Positions 9,239-19,091 of a stretch of DNA of 64,000 bases are shown one piece after another; position 1 is the stretch's first letter; each line of letters begins with the position of its first letter. The DNA is from Marinobacter psychrophilus (lineage in GTDB: Bacteria; Pseudomonadota; Gammaproteobacteria; Pseudomonadales; Oleiphilaceae). The stretch spans positions 496,001 through 560,000 of the forward strand of contig NZ_CP011494.1 of the NCBI RefSeq assembly GCF_001043175.1, written 5' to 3'. The notes under the pieces are model-generated. The model worked only from the letters and a program-made list of their open reading frames with translations. It was not told the origin of the DNA and did not search any database. The translations under genes and the position numbers were made by a program.

Positions 9239-9967
9239 TCAGCTTCTGCATTGGGTTATAAAAGCCTTAATCCACGCAGCTTCCTGACGGGAGGGTTTCA
9301 GGTTGTATTGTTTAACGATCCGTAAAAAACGAGCCACGTAGCCACACTGGCCAGCGGGCGGTAACCATTGATCTGGGCCTTGAGCACCTTTGCTTCGATT
9401 TAAACTCAACTCAACAGGCCATAGATTTACTGGATCGTTGGCAAACTGCTCACGCTTGTCTTTTGGCCATTGATTTGCACCGTGATGCCATGCCCAGGCC
9501 AGAGGCACAACATGATCGATATCGATATCGGATGCGTTCTGAATTATTTTGCTGCTGAACGGACTGATCCAGCGTCCGGTTACAACGCGACAGCGCTTAG
9601 CGTCAGCAAATCGAACCTGTGTGGTTGAAGTGGCGATCAATGCTTCTGCCCGGCTGTTCTGACAGTCTCCGTCCGCATCATCCCAGCCATGGCCAAAGGC
9701 TGCTCGCGAGTAATCATTGCGTCCCTTCGAAGGATTCTCTTTGCTGATAGCCGTCTTGGTCATGCCTTTTGGCAGCCGACCGTTTGATGCCATGCAAGCA
9801 TCTAGCGAGTCAAAGGCAGTGTACTGAGTGGTCCGCTCATACCAGCGACTCTCAGGGCTATGACATAGGCCACTGCTGGATTTTTTAACGAGTTGTGCCG
9901 ACGTTGTATGGGAAAAAATCAGCAAGAAGAAAGCAAAGCAAAGCCGTTTTTCTATAGTTTTCATCAT
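9239..9967 (-). CDS. Exported HNH endonuclease, full-length copy
   Basis: About 242 residues with a signal peptide (MMKTIEKRLCFAFFLLIFSH...TSAQ). CHSPESRWYERTTQY is followed by YSRAAFGHGWDDADGDCQNSRAEALI and the HNH centre DIDIDHVVPLAWAWHHGA, then DPVNLWPVELSLNRSKGAQGPDQW. The DHVVPL-N-N-KG pattern is that of HNH/DUF1524-type nucleases, as in GmrSD C-termini and secreted nucleases. It probably cleaves DNA in the periplasm or outside the cell. Two adjacent ATGs (9967, 9964) could start it, and the ribosome-binding site is weak. A truncated paralogue lies at 39258-39761. It is convergent with umuC. Confidence 0.85.
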   Translation of the reverse strand: MMKTIEKRLCFAFFLLIFSHTTSAQLVKKSSSGLCHSPESRWYERTTQYTAFDSLDACMASNGRLPKGMTKTAISKENPSKGRNDYSRAAFGHGWDDADGDCQNSRAEALIATSTTQVRFADAKRCRVVTGRWISPFSSKIIQNASDIDIDHVVPLAWAWHHGANQWPKDKREQFANDPVNLWPVELSLNRSKGAQGPDQWLPPAGQCGYVARFLRIVKQYNLKPSRQEAAWIKAFITQCRS

Positions 9968-10666
9968 GAGAGTAGCTAGGAGAGGTATTGATATGGAGTG
10001 GTGCATCATTTTGCGACGGTCTGGAGCTTATCACGGCTTTTACAGTAATCAAGATGAGTTCGTCGTCTGAGTGCCGTTTGTCGCTGACTGATTGAGGGGG
10101 GCGTCTTATTACGGGTGAGTGCCACCCCCTTTTAGGTGGCTCTGAATCGCTTGAATTCAAAGTTTTCTGTGAAGTTGTCTTGGCTTCGGCTTAGTATTCT
10201 AGAGGTGTTACTGGCTGACCATGCAGGTTACGGGTTGAGCTCAACAACACTGCCGACTCTCAATGGCTATCTAGAATAAATCTCGCCAAATAACGATGCC
10301 CTGTCCTATAAACTCCCGTCATTTCTATTCTGCTTTCGCGCGACTTGATGTGAAGTTCTTCGGAAAAAAATACGTCAATTTTTGTCTATAACACCAAATT
10401 TTCAGTGTCGTCGACGCCGACAAAATCAAAGCGGCACTGCCTGATTTTATAAATTAAGCCTGATGGGATTGGCCTATGGCAATCGACTCTCTGCACGACC
10501 GCTCTAAGCCCCCTCAGGACGAAACTTGTTAATTCTGAGTAGGCCATTGGCCTATAACTAATTGAAACGTATAATTTATTTTTAAACTATTTATCCGTTT
10601 GGCCAAAAAATGCGCTTTTCTTGTGTTAGAAATAAATGGTCTTAAACGTGTTAAATAGGTCTAGCG
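9968..10666. other. Gene-free region upstream of recombinase trio
   Basis: About 700 bases without a supported gene. The part from about 10370 is AT-rich (ATACGTCAATTTTTGTCTAT, TATAATTTATTTTTAAACTA) and would suit a promoter or integration-end region for the recombinase operon starting at 10667. No clear direct or inverted repeat is visible. Confidence 0.4.
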
Positions 10667-11242
10667 ATGATTCCTGAATTTTTATGTCATGCCAGCTTTC
10701 AGTTTGTGAAGGTGTCTCACCTGCGATCCCAAGCGGGTATTTCGAGCAGAGTAGCCGCCCTGTTGATATCGCAAATACCTGCGATGAAAAGTCCCGGTTA
10801 CCTGACACCTGAGGCCATCATTTTGCTCTTCGCGATGAATCCGCCTTGGGTTATAAAAAATCGCCAGGAATATCGTCTGATCCTGGCGAATAATTTGAGT
10901 TCGTGCATAGGGATGTTGTCCCCAGAAACCGAAATTCCTGTTCTGGTCATGCCAAAACAATTCAAGCACACGCCGGAAAAGTTTTATCAATTACAACTCC
11001 AGGCCACGTTTTTGCAAAAAATCGTGTTTGGGCTCGATCTATCGACAGCTGGCCCAGCAATCATTGCATTGTGGAAAGAGCTGGGGGGCCGAGAACGCCT
11101 AGCGCTCTCATCAGATCTAGGGACAAAAAGTGGTTTTTCGAGGGTGACTGGCGTCGATCGGCGCGTGAGGCCGCACGCTCAAACAATAGTGAAATCGACG
11201 TTTAGACAAATAGATCTGTTAGAGGGTGCTAATGGTGAATAG
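10667..11242 (+). CDS. Small protein of recombinase trio, 191 aa
   Basis: The family is not recognised with certainty. It is the first gene of a three-gene set whose next two members are very large tyrosine recombinases, and its end overlaps the start of the second gene. No membrane segment or signal peptide is seen. The protein has PWVIKNRQEYRLILANNL and many basic residues in its C-terminal half (SRVTGVDRRVRPHAQTIVKS), compatible with a DNA-binding accessory protein. By analogy with other recombinase trios, a small partner often directs or regulates the recombinases; that role is inferred only from position. Confidence 0.65.
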   Translation: MIPEFLCHASFQFVKVSHLRSQAGISSRVAALLISQIPAMKSPGYLTPEAIILLFAMNPPWVIKNRQEYRLILANNLSSCIGMLSPETEIPVLVMPKQFKHTPEKFYQLQLQATFLQKIVFGLDLSTAGPAIIALWKELGGRERLALSSDLGTKSGFSRVTGVDRRVRPHAQTIVKSTFRQIDLLEGANGE

Positions 11243-13610
11243 ACAGTTAAACGCTGAGGTTCTGGAATTGTTGAGGCGAATTATTCGGCCTAGAGGCGAT
11301 TGGTATGAGATCCAGTCTATTTGCGGGCTGTTGGACGAGTTGTTGGCCGACCTTGAAGCGCTGTCGCCCGACCGTTTCCCCAAGGCCGCTATAGGCGGTG
11401 CGGTTCACTTGCTGAAAAACGCAGACGCAATTGACGAAATTTTAGTGCTTACAGAGGACGCCAGAGGCATCAGTGGCCTGAAAACTCAATATCCCCAGCA
11501 TGCGGGTTTACTGGCGAGCAGCGAGAAGGAAACGCTTTCGGAGACACGGAAAAAACTGATTGTTTGGTTGGTTGTTTGCACCGACCACTGGGTGACGAGA
11601 ATCGAATCGCGCGATGATAACGAGTCAAAAAAAGATGAGGAACAACATAAACTGGACGCGCGATTGAATGAGGCATGGCGTGCGATACGTAGGTTGAGCG
11701 ATGAGGCCATGATTCACCTGGATGGAAACTTTGACAGTGTGGAAGCGCTGACTGATCGACTGGACGAGCTGATCCAAGGCTTCGATTCGAGAACGTCTGA
11801 CGAGAGCTCACATCGGGGCTTCATTGGGTTAGAGCGATATTTTGCCTACTACGCAGAGCAGCGAAAAAGCCGCGCGATCAGCTGTCGAGAGTTAAAACAG
11901 CGCGAGTCACCAAAAATCTATGCCACGTACGTTGAATTTCAGAGTGATCCAGACACGGAGGTCGACGACCCTGCCATTAAAATGGTGCGTAACGAGCGCG
12001 AGCTCACAGAACAGAGAACAACAGAACATTATCTCGCTGGTAACAGTATTGATGAGCTCAACGACGGGCCGACATTCTGGCAAAGCGACAAGCCGGTTCT
12101 ACCTCAGTTTGGTGACAGTGTTCAGAGCGCCGTCATCCGATCGAAAAGCCAGCAGGCTCAACGGCGCCGTGCGGCTCAGAAATTGCCGGGGCGCTGGGAA
12201 ACACTGACAGAAAACGAGATCTCCCGCTGGCTGAACGAGGTTCGTGACCGGCTACTGGGTGAGCCGCATTTAGCCATCGCAATGCTCCTACTGTTGCTCT
12301 CTGGCCGTCCACTGACGTCAGTTATCGGGACTCGATTTGTAAACACCACAACACAACTACCCGGCAAGCTGCGGCCCAGTGATGTGTTTATAGACGTCAG
12401 TCAGCAAGCGATTGTGTCCGGCGTTATGCGGCCAGAAGAGCGGCGTAAACGGTCAAAAGAGTGGACGCCCGTTCTGCGTGAACACGATGGACTTTTAGGC
12501 CTGCCTATTCCGTGGTTGTTCTGGCATTGGATTACGACAGTGACGAATCCATTGCTGGATAATTGCAAAAAACGTTCTGTCAGTATTTTTCCGGCGAACA
12601 CGCACGAAAAAATTTCAATCGGAATACATGACGTGCTGGTGAAGCTGCGCAAGGGCCGATCCACTCGAATCACGCAGCTTCGCGTGGAGAGTCATCTACA
12701 GTCAGCGGTGTTACAAAAAGGTGGCGACCGCGTTGAAGCCATTCTGATTGCGGGCCAAAAAATTTCCTCTTCCAGTTCCGCCGGACTCTATTATCACAGC
12801 GTTGAGAAAGGCGCGCTCGAGAGGCTGTATGCAGAGGTGACAGCCGAATGGGCGGATGAATTCCCTCCGGAGCCGGGCGCTAAATTTCAGGCGCAGGCAT
12901 CCATGTTTAGTGACACCGTCGGCAGCGATCTGGTGTTGATATCCGAGTCGCATCGTTCTCTGGTCTCCGATTTGGCGCGCCAACTCGAAGCGGATCGTAA
13001 AAGTCTTATGTCACCGGATGGCTTGGTTCGATTCCATAACTCTTTTATGAATTACGCGCTTTTATTTCTAATGTACGGCACGGGGTATCGTTCGGTACGA
13101 GACCCCATCAGCCGCGAATCAGACATTGATTTCGACAACAAAACGTTAGTTATTGCCGATAAAACCAGTGACGGATTCGGCCATTCAAAAATAGTTCCGC
13201 TGGCCGGTGAACTCCTTAATCAGCTGATTTACGTGAAGGCCCATCTCGACTGGCTAAGCTCGCAACTCCAATGGTATGGGCTGCTTGAAAAAGAGCAAGC
13301 ACCGTTTCTTTTTTACCTGTCGTTGGATCTTGAGCCGATACAAATCACACCAAAAACCATGACGGAGCAGTTTAAATGGGCGTACCCGATGCCACTGAAT
13401 CTAAATCGACATTGGCTGCGAACGGAGTTGAAGAACCAGGGGGTTTCGGGTGCTTTTGTCGACCATTTCATGGGGCATTGGGACGGCGGCGGAGAGCCTT
13501 GGGGTAAATACTCCTGCGTGGACCCGAGAGAGTTTTGTGAGGTGGTGCGAGCTGCGCTGGACCAGCTCTTGAGGGCGCAAAAGTTTATTTCGATTAGGGG
13601 CGCTGTATGA
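11232..13610 (+). CDS. Large tyrosine recombinase of trio, 792 aa
   Basis: The C-terminal 180 residues carry a tyrosine-recombinase core: Arg I in LMYGTGYRSVRDP (near 616), the HxxR box as NRHWLRTEL (near 726), and MGHWDGGGEPWGKYS (near 750) with the second His and a candidate Tyr nucleophile. The 600 residues before this have no recognised domain, making the protein about twice the usual integrase size. ATG 11232 is preferred for its spacing from GAGGG; GTG 11226 is also open. It overlaps both neighbours. The arrangement recalls multi-recombinase elements such as the gamma-mobile-trio, but gene order differs from what I recall, so that name is not assigned. Confidence 0.8.
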   Translation: MVNRQLNAEVLELLRRIIRPRGDWYEIQSICGLLDELLADLEALSPDRFPKAAIGGAVHLLKNADAIDEILVLTEDARGISGLKTQYPQHAGLLASSEKETLSETRKKLIVWLVVCTDHWVTRIESRDDNESKKDEEQHKLDARLNEAWRAIRRLSDEAMIHLDGNFDSVEALTDRLDELIQGFDSRTSDESSHRGFIGLERYFAYYAEQRKSRAISCRELKQRESPKIYATYVEFQSDPDTEVDDPAIKMVRNERELTEQRTTEHYLAGNSIDELNDGPTFWQSDKPVLPQFGDSVQSAVIRSKSQQAQRRRAAQKLPGRWETLTENEISRWLNEVRDRLLGEPHLAIAMLLLLLSGRPLTSVIGTRFVNTTTQLPGKLRPSDVFIDVSQQAIVSGVMRPEERRKRSKEWTPVLREHDGLLGLPIPWLFWHWITTVTNPLLDNCKKRSVSIFPANTHEKISIGIHDVLVKLRKGRSTRITQLRVESHLQSAVLQKGGDRVEAILIAGQKISSSSSAGLYYHSVEKGALERLYAEVTAEWADEFPPEPGAKFQAQASMFSDTVGSDLVLISESHRSLVSDLARQLEADRKSLMSPDGLVRFHNSFMNYALLFLMYGTGYRSVRDPISRESDIDFDNKTLVIADKTSDGFGHSKIVPLAGELLNQLIYVKAHLDWLSSQLQWYGLLEKEQAPFLFYLSLDLEPIQITPKTMTEQFKWAYPMPLNLNRHWLRTELKNQGVSGAFVDHFMGHWDGGGEPWGKYSCVDPREFCEVVRAALDQLLRAQKFISIRGAV

Positions 13611-16600
13611 CGACCGAAGCGGAAGTTTGGATCGGTTGGACGACCAAGCGAGCGAAGGTTCCAAATCCCAAAGATGACCGAGTATTCGGGGATCAGCAAC
13701 GGTCTATAAATCGAGCAACGAACCGTGCCCACGACGAAGACGTGGTTATCGAGCGCCTTAGAGAACATTATCCGGCACTGTATCGTGGCGACGAGGACGT
13801 ATTCTTTTCAGATAACGAGATGGCGGGCCTGCTGGAGAGAGTTTTGGATGGCCGAGGAGGTCATTCATACAGAAACAGGCACAATTTTTTAATAAAAGGT
13901 CTGATGAAGGGCAACAGAACTCTTGGATGGCGCATGAAAGTTCCGGCGCCAATCACTGTAGCTTTGCCTGAGCAGTCGTTGTTCACGCCCGAATCGTACG
14001 CAGAGCTAGGCGGTGGGGACGCGTTGTACGAAGCATTCTGGGGGGACCTGCATACCCCAATACCGGGAGGTGCATTAAGTCCTCAGAGTCGAGACGCAGG
14101 GCAGTTGCTTTTTAGCTGCCTAATGGACTCGGCGTGCATATCACCTTTTTGGTTTAAAGCACTGCCGGCCTCGATTCGACGGGGATGCAGTGTTCATGGC
14201 GATTTGGTTTGGCTGGATCTGGAGCCTGAACCCTCAGAGGATTCCACGGATATTGATGGTCACCGCCGGTTTTTTCCGGCACCGATAACTCAACTTCTTT
14301 TGCAACGCTGGTCTGATCGTTGGCATCAGAAGGGAGGGGGTACCTCTTGGCCCCTAGAGGTAAAAAGTCAGGACAGTATCTCCGCGAAAACACTGTTACT
14401 GCAATACTCGGACATGCTGAGCAAGGCGATGGGTCTACGAAAGGTCAGTCATAGCCGACTGATCAGCGTTACCGAAACTCGCGCTGCACAGCAGATGCCC
14501 ACTGTACTTGTGCATTATCTCCGCAGTCCAAAACTCGGTAAGTCCGTTTCGGAAATAAATTTTTTGAGACTGATTTCGGGAGAATACCCTAAAGAGACGT
14601 ACAAGAGCGTTATGAGTGAATTGGGTGAAATGCCTGTCCATAAGAAGGGTTTTGAGCTCACCCCAACGGGTTCAAACGACGAATTCCCTGATCAGATGGC
14701 GCTGTTTCGTCGGCTAAAAATAATAATGAATGAGAAAAAACAGGGCACCAAAAAACCTGTTGAACAAAAGAAGACCCTTTCAGCCGTCCAAGCATTCTAT
14801 GCAGAAAATGCGTTAACACCCATCTTGCAGTTGCTCATTATTTGGGCTTGCGCGTACCTGGAAACGGGAGGTGGCAGCGGAAAAGGGTTAGCGGCGACCG
14901 CCGTTCGATACCTCGATCGAATTGGTAAACCGCTCGTGGCGCAAGCCAGCGCGATCATGTATCCAGGCTCGATGGACAGCGATCAGTGGCAGGACGTTTA
15001 TGATAATAGTTTGAGTTATGGTTCGGGAATGACCGGAGCCGATGCTGGACAACTTGCTCAATTTTTTCGATTCTTAACCGTCAATTACAGCGTGCCGGCT
15101 GTCGAGTTTGACCGCATTTTAGGCTCAAATAACGTCGATGCGAGCATCCTCACTCCCAGAGAATATGACGCGGTAAAAAAATTCCTTAGGCAGCGCCCAA
15201 AAGATGAGTTGTCTGATGTTTATGAGCTGGTTCTGATTCTGGGATACCGATGTGGTCTTCGCCGCAGTGAGGTGTGGAGCCGGGTAATAAAAGACTTTGA
15301 TGGTTTTGACAATCCGCTCATCTCGAAAGTTGAATTGCTGGCTCGGCCAAATAAGTGGGCGAACATCAAATCCTGGTGTGGAACCCGTCGACTGCCGTTG
15401 TGGCTATTGTTGGATGACACAGAACTGGAGTTATTGAAGTCATTTTATCGTCGGCGCAGAGACAGGGTGGTTGGGAGTTCGGCTCATCACGCTGTTTTTG
15501 CCAACGACATGGCAACGGGAGAGCCTTTTGATGAGGGCGTCGTTTTCGACATTATTACTAAGACGATTCAATTTGTGACTGGAGATGACCGCTTCCGGTT
15601 TCATCACTTAAGGCACTCTTTTGTCAGTATTACATTCCTTCGCCTGATGGAATCTAAATTTCAGAAGCATTTGCCGAAGTCTTGGATTTATGACGCACAA
15701 GGGAAACCGCTTTTGCCACATAGCGAGGAATTTCTGGCTGAATTGGTGAGTGCGCCGCATAGCACGTGCCCGCTGTCAGTAGTCTCTATGTGGGCTGGTC
15801 ACGCTTCTGTTCGAGAAACTCTGCGCTCATACAGTCACTTGTTGGATTGGATTGTGCGAAGCTATTCCTGGGACAGAAAAAACCCCGAACTCACCATTGC
15901 AAGCCAGTCGGCCCTTCTGGGCAAGAGTGTGAAAGCTGTAGAAAAATACCGTTACCGCAATCTTGAGGAAGGTGAACTCCATTTGCACGCTGCCGATGTG
16001 TGCAACCTGTTTGTTCAACAGTGGCGAAAAACCACACTTAAAAAATTGCCTTTTTTGATTGAGCGGCCCTCATGCGTTGTCGATACAGGCGCACTTCAAG
16101 AAGAAGTTTGGCACCCTAAAGAGCGCCTTTTAGCGGCCTATGAGCTGGCCTATTCTTCAGAAGAAATGATTCAAAACTTAGCTGGGGAGCGCCAGCCCAG
16201 GGGTTTGGAGGCGGCAGCTTCGAAATTGAATGTGCCCATTAAAGACGCTGTGCGCTGGATGAGTAATGCGAACATTTTGATGAGTATGCGCACATCTCGA
16301 AAAAGAGATCCTATCGCTGACCATATCTTTACTGGGCCTATACCGAAACGGACTCGGATGTCCGTCGAGACGATGGGCGTCAAACGATCTTTGGATCAGA
16401 AAGATCTATTAGCGGGATATCCAGAGTTACGAGCGTTTATAGCACCACCGAGAACACCAACTGGCCGAAAATACTCTGCGTTGTGGTATGCGACGCTATT
16501 GGCGTGGGAAAAAGAAAGTACCGAAGAAGCGCAGAACACAATGCGAATGGTTCTTGAACATAGTCAGCGAATTCGAGCGAGAATCAAAGTGCGGTCAATC

Positions 16601-16990
16601 GATAACCAAATAAAATACAAAAAACTTTTGGAAAGATTGGGTTTAAAGAAGCGGCTGAGGCTAATAGTTAACTGTTTACCTAGTGCTGACAAGAGCCGAA
16701 TTCGGAAGTACTGGGCAGCTGTTTACGACCTGCCGTTGTCTGCTGTCTCGATCAGTACGGCAGAGGACGTTAACGCGAGGCTCGGTGTCGATGGCCGTTC
16801 ACATCTATACATCGAAGAACTCGACTGCTTGGTCCAATACAGTAAAGAGGGAAAAAAGAACCACGATGCCTTTTGGTGGGCGTTCAGGTTTGCGCTAATG
16901 TCGGCGTTGACCGTCACTGGGAAGTTGCACACAAAATGCACGATGGGCGATAAGGATAGTCGCGTTTTGACCGAGTTTGACGAGTCGTAA
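13607..16990 (+). CDS. Very large tyrosine recombinase of trio, 1127 aa
   Basis: It starts four bases inside the preceding gene (ATGA overlap). The recombinase core is in the middle: LILGYRCGLRRSEVW (near 545, Arg I), FRFHHLRHSFVS (near 665, HxxR), and MWAGHASVRETLRSYSHLLDW (near 728, His and Tyr nucleophile region). All catalytic positions look intact. A C-terminal extension of about 380 residues follows, with a possible helix-turn-helix (LTIASQSALLGKSVKAVEKY). The length is three times that of a normal integrase. It probably acts with the 792-residue recombinase on the ends of an element; which of the nested elements this is remains unclear. Confidence 0.82.
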   Translation: MTTEAEVWIGWTTKRAKVPNPKDDRVFGDQQRSINRATNRAHDEDVVIERLREHYPALYRGDEDVFFSDNEMAGLLERVLDGRGGHSYRNRHNFLIKGLMKGNRTLGWRMKVPAPITVALPEQSLFTPESYAELGGGDALYEAFWGDLHTPIPGGALSPQSRDAGQLLFSCLMDSACISPFWFKALPASIRRGCSVHGDLVWLDLEPEPSEDSTDIDGHRRFFPAPITQLLLQRWSDRWHQKGGGTSWPLEVKSQDSISAKTLLLQYSDMLSKAMGLRKVSHSRLISVTETRAAQQMPTVLVHYLRSPKLGKSVSEINFLRLISGEYPKETYKSVMSELGEMPVHKKGFELTPTGSNDEFPDQMALFRRLKIIMNEKKQGTKKPVEQKKTLSAVQAFYAENALTPILQLLIIWACAYLETGGGSGKGLAATAVRYLDRIGKPLVAQASAIMYPGSMDSDQWQDVYDNSLSYGSGMTGADAGQLAQFFRFLTVNYSVPAVEFDRILGSNNVDASILTPREYDAVKKFLRQRPKDELSDVYELVLILGYRCGLRRSEVWSRVIKDFDGFDNPLISKVELLARPNKWANIKSWCGTRRLPLWLLLDDTELELLKSFYRRRRDRVVGSSAHHAVFANDMATGEPFDEGVVFDIITKTIQFVTGDDRFRFHHLRHSFVSITFLRLMESKFQKHLPKSWIYDAQGKPLLPHSEEFLAELVSAPHSTCPLSVVSMWAGHASVRETLRSYSHLLDWIVRSYSWDRKNPELTIASQSALLGKSVKAVEKYRYRNLEEGELHLHAADVCNLFVQQWRKTTLKKLPFLIERPSCVVDTGALQEEVWHPKERLLAAYELAYSSEEMIQNLAGERQPRGLEAAASKLNVPIKDAVRWMSNANILMSMRTSRKRDPIADHIFTGPIPKRTRMSVETMGVKRSLDQKDLLAGYPELRAFIAPPRTPTGRKYSALWYATLLAWEKESTEEAQNTMRMVLEHSQRIRARIKVRSIDNQIKYKKLLERLGLKKRLRLIVNCLPSADKSRIRKYWAAVYDLPLSAVSISTAEDVNARLGVDGRSHLYIEELDCLVQYSKEGKKNHDAFWWAFRFALMSALTVTGKLHTKCTMGDKDSRVLTEFDES

Positions 16991-17074
16991 TCGGATCACG
17001 AGAGCGTGTGATGTCCTGGATCGTATCAAAGGCATGGCAAGCGGTGTAACGTTTCCGCCCGCCATGCGCCGGGG

Positions 17075-17347
17075 TCAGACTTTTTGGATTAATTGAACAA
17101 ACAGACGCCATCTGTCAGGTCGAGTGATTCGAAGCGTTGCGCTGACCTTGTCGCCTGGCTTAGGAATCCCGTCAAAGGGCTCTCGGGACTGCGTTAGGTA
17201 GCCCAACGTGTGACGTCCACGGCAATACAAAAGCAGCTCTGTCACGCTCGTGTTCAGAGGCTTTACATAGACTTGTCGTACATTTAGAACGGTAAAGTCG
17301 TCCTGCCAGTAGGCCAAGCGAAGCCTTGAGTCTAGGCGATTTAGCAT
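17075..17347 (-). CDS. Hypothetical protein of integrase operon, 90 aa
   Basis: The family is not recognised. The start is the ATG at 17347, which overlaps the stop of the upstream gene as TAATG; upstream in-frame codons would lie inside that gene. The product is small and basic (LNRLDSRLRLAYWQDDF, SATLRITRPDRWRLFVQLI) and may be a single beta-rich domain. It is the last gene of a minus-strand operon headed by an excisionase and an integrase, so an accessory role in that element is plausible but unproven. Confidence 0.6.
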   Translation of the reverse strand: MLNRLDSRLRLAYWQDDFTVLNVRQVYVKPLNTSVTELLLYCRGRHTLGYLTQSREPFDGIPKPGDKVSATLRITRPDRWRLFVQLIQKV

Positions 17348-17637
17348 TACAGATATCTCCACTCAGCTTCTAGATCTTGAAGTTTGCGAATAAGAAGAGG
17401 GAGTGAGTCGCGCCCCACTTCAAGATAACTTTTTGCTAGCTCGCAGTAGACCCAGGTTCTCATGGCTTCAAGATTACTGCGTTCACTACCAAGACCTAGC
17501 AACGCAATCAGCTGTTTACCCTGTTGAGGAATGCCCATGGCCTGGCAAAGACTGCTGGCTAGATTTCGAAGAGTTCGACGCTCGGCTGGAATGAGTTGAT
17601 GGGTTGGGTAGTCCGTGTAAATGGCATTAGGCTTCAT
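17347..17637 (-). CDS. Hypothetical protein of integrase operon, 96 aa
   Basis: The family is not recognised. It is helical, with LIPAERRTLRNLASSLCQAMG and LLIRKLQDLEAEWRYL, and has no signal or membrane segment. Its start lies inside the 3' end of the integrase gene (11-base overlap), and its stop overlaps the start of the next gene. All four genes from 19070 down to 17075 are therefore translationally linked. Confidence 0.6.
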   Translation of the reverse strand: MKPNAIYTDYPTHQLIPAERRTLRNLASSLCQAMGIPQQGKQLIALLGLGSERSNLEAMRTWVYCELAKSYLEVGRDSLPLLIRKLQDLEAEWRYL

Positions 17638-18838
17638 TAGTGCTCACCTCCTCCAGCGCGGTAGTTGTGTTGGGTTCGAACTCTGTAATCAACAGACGCT
17701 CGAACGCACTGCCATCTTTGCGCGTCAGGTTCGGAACGTATCGACTGTAAACGCGAAACAGCATTTCGGTTGTGGTGTGGCCCATTTGACGAGCGATCCA
17801 TTCAGGGTTCTCACCCGCCGCTAGCCAAAGCGTGGCTGCAGTATGGCGGGTCTGATACGGCCGACGTTTGCGAAAACCCAAATAGCTGAGCAAGGGATAC
17901 CAGACTCGCTTCGTCACATTGCGGTGACTTAGAGAACTGCCGGTTCGGGTACAGAAAATGAAGTTTTTACCGCCGGTAGACTTCTGCTGATCCAGCATGG
18001 CATCAACAACCAACTGCGACATCTCGATCGTGCGGAATGAGCCGTCGTTTTTGGTGTACTCCAAGCGGCCTTCAACCAATGCTTGTCTAACCAGAATCTG
18101 TCGGCGTTTAAAATCCACATGCTCCCATTGAAGGCCGTCGACTTCTCCTGTTCTCAAACCTGTGAAAAATCTCACGGTGTAATAATTTCGAAAATCAGGC
18201 CGAACGGTGTTGATAACCTGCTTTACCTCGTCAATGCTGAATGGCTCAACATCCGTGCGGGGAACCCGTAGGGATTTAATCCCGTGGTAGGGTGAGATAA
18301 ACTCAAATCGGTTGGCTGCTTCTCTAAGGATCATGCGCAAAGGCGTCATGATTTTGTTCACTCGACTGGCGGAAAGACTGTTATTGCTCCGGGTTGTAAC
18401 TTTGGCGAGTGAGGCCCGGAATTCGAGAATGTCTTTCTTAGTGATGTGGCCAACCTCTTTTTTTCCGAAAAAGGGATTGAGGTAGTTTTTCAGTGTGCCT
18501 TCAACCGTCGAGACATGAGACTGACGCCACTGTATTTTCATTTCCCCCACCCAGTCCTGTGAGAACGCCTCGAAGACAGGCGTGTCGTGAGCATCCAGAG
18601 CCTTCTGGATCTGCGCCTGTTTTGTAAACTGCCGCGCCAATGGGCTGTTTGGGAAGTAAGTGTGATATTCAAACGATCCCAGCGTGATTTCTGCCTCAAT
18701 GCGTTTGAGAATACTTTCCAATTTTTTTCGGTTGGAAACTGTATTTTCCAGAGCAGTCTGCTCCCGGCAACGCTTTCCTCGAAATTGGAAATCAATAAAC
18801 AGTTTTTGCGTGGATTCACGCGCTCTAACGCTACCCAT
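17627..18838 (-). CDS. Phage-type tyrosine integrase with DUF3596-like arm domain
   Basis: 403 residues. The N-terminus (MGSVRARESTQKLFIDFQFRGKRC...) resembles the arm-binding DUF3596 domain, followed by a SAM-like core-binding domain. The catalytic domain has FFTGLRTGEVDGLQW (Arg I), PYQTRHTAATLWLAAG (HxxR region) and ARQMGHTTTEMLFRVYSRY (His, Tyr). Integrases of this type insert prophages and satellite islands. The gene follows an excisionase-like gene in the same operon. The integrase is not integron-type: it lacks an adjacent attI and has the arm domain. Confidence 0.92.
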   Translation of the reverse strand: MGSVRARESTQKLFIDFQFRGKRCREQTALENTVSNRKKLESILKRIEAEITLGSFEYHTYFPNSPLARQFTKQAQIQKALDAHDTPVFEAFSQDWVGEMKIQWRQSHVSTVEGTLKNYLNPFFGKKEVGHITKKDILEFRASLAKVTTRSNNSLSASRVNKIMTPLRMILREAANRFEFISPYHGIKSLRVPRTDVEPFSIDEVKQVINTVRPDFRNYYTVRFFTGLRTGEVDGLQWEHVDFKRRQILVRQALVEGRLEYTKNDGSFRTIEMSQLVVDAMLDQQKSTGGKNFIFCTRTGSSLSHRNVTKRVWYPLLSYLGFRKRRPYQTRHTAATLWLAAGENPEWIARQMGHTTTEMLFRVYSRYVPNLTRKDGSAFERLLITEFEPNTTTALEEVSTNEA

Positions 18839-19070
18839 TCATTCGTCCTCCGTTGGCCATTGGAATCGCCAGTGTGTGGTGCCCTGAATGCAGGACCATA
18901 TCCCGCTCAATTGGCTCCCAGAGATACAAAATTTTCCGACCACCAAACGGTCTTATGTAGTGAATTCCTTCGATGAGCACCGAATCCTTAAGGCGCTCAC
19001 GGATTGTCCGGACGTCGTACCGGATCCTTTTAGATAGCTCTTCTGTTGTAATGTATTCTATATTCATCAT
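18831..19070 (-). CDS. Excisionase-like DNA-binding protein
   Basis: A short protein (about 79 residues) beginning MMNIEYITTEELSKRIRYDV and continuing TIRERLKDSVLIEGIHYIRPFGGRKILYLWEPIERDM. This resembles phage excisionase/MerR-like winged helices that recognise an att arm. The start at 19070 is supported by AAAGGA five bases upstream; the longer frame to 19163 would cover the operator region. Its end overlaps the integrase start. It would favour excision and repress or direct the integrase. Confidence 0.8.
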   Translation of the reverse strand: MMNIEYITTEELSKRIRYDVRTIRERLKDSVLIEGIHYIRPFGGRKILYLWEPIERDMVLHSGHHTLAIPMANGGRMNG

Positions 19071-19091
19071 ATAAATCCTTTGATCGTCATT

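Noticed and set aside
10667..16990. Naming the trio GmtX/GmtY/GmtZ
   Set aside because: Overall organisation is similar in having three genes and two recombinases, but gene order and sizes as I recall them do not match clearly; the name would be a guess without a profile search.
17627..18838. Integrase as the missing integron integrase
   Set aside because: It has an N-terminal DUF3596-like arm domain, sits in an operon with an excisionase and faces a repressor, and no attI is beside it; it is a phage- or island-type integrase.
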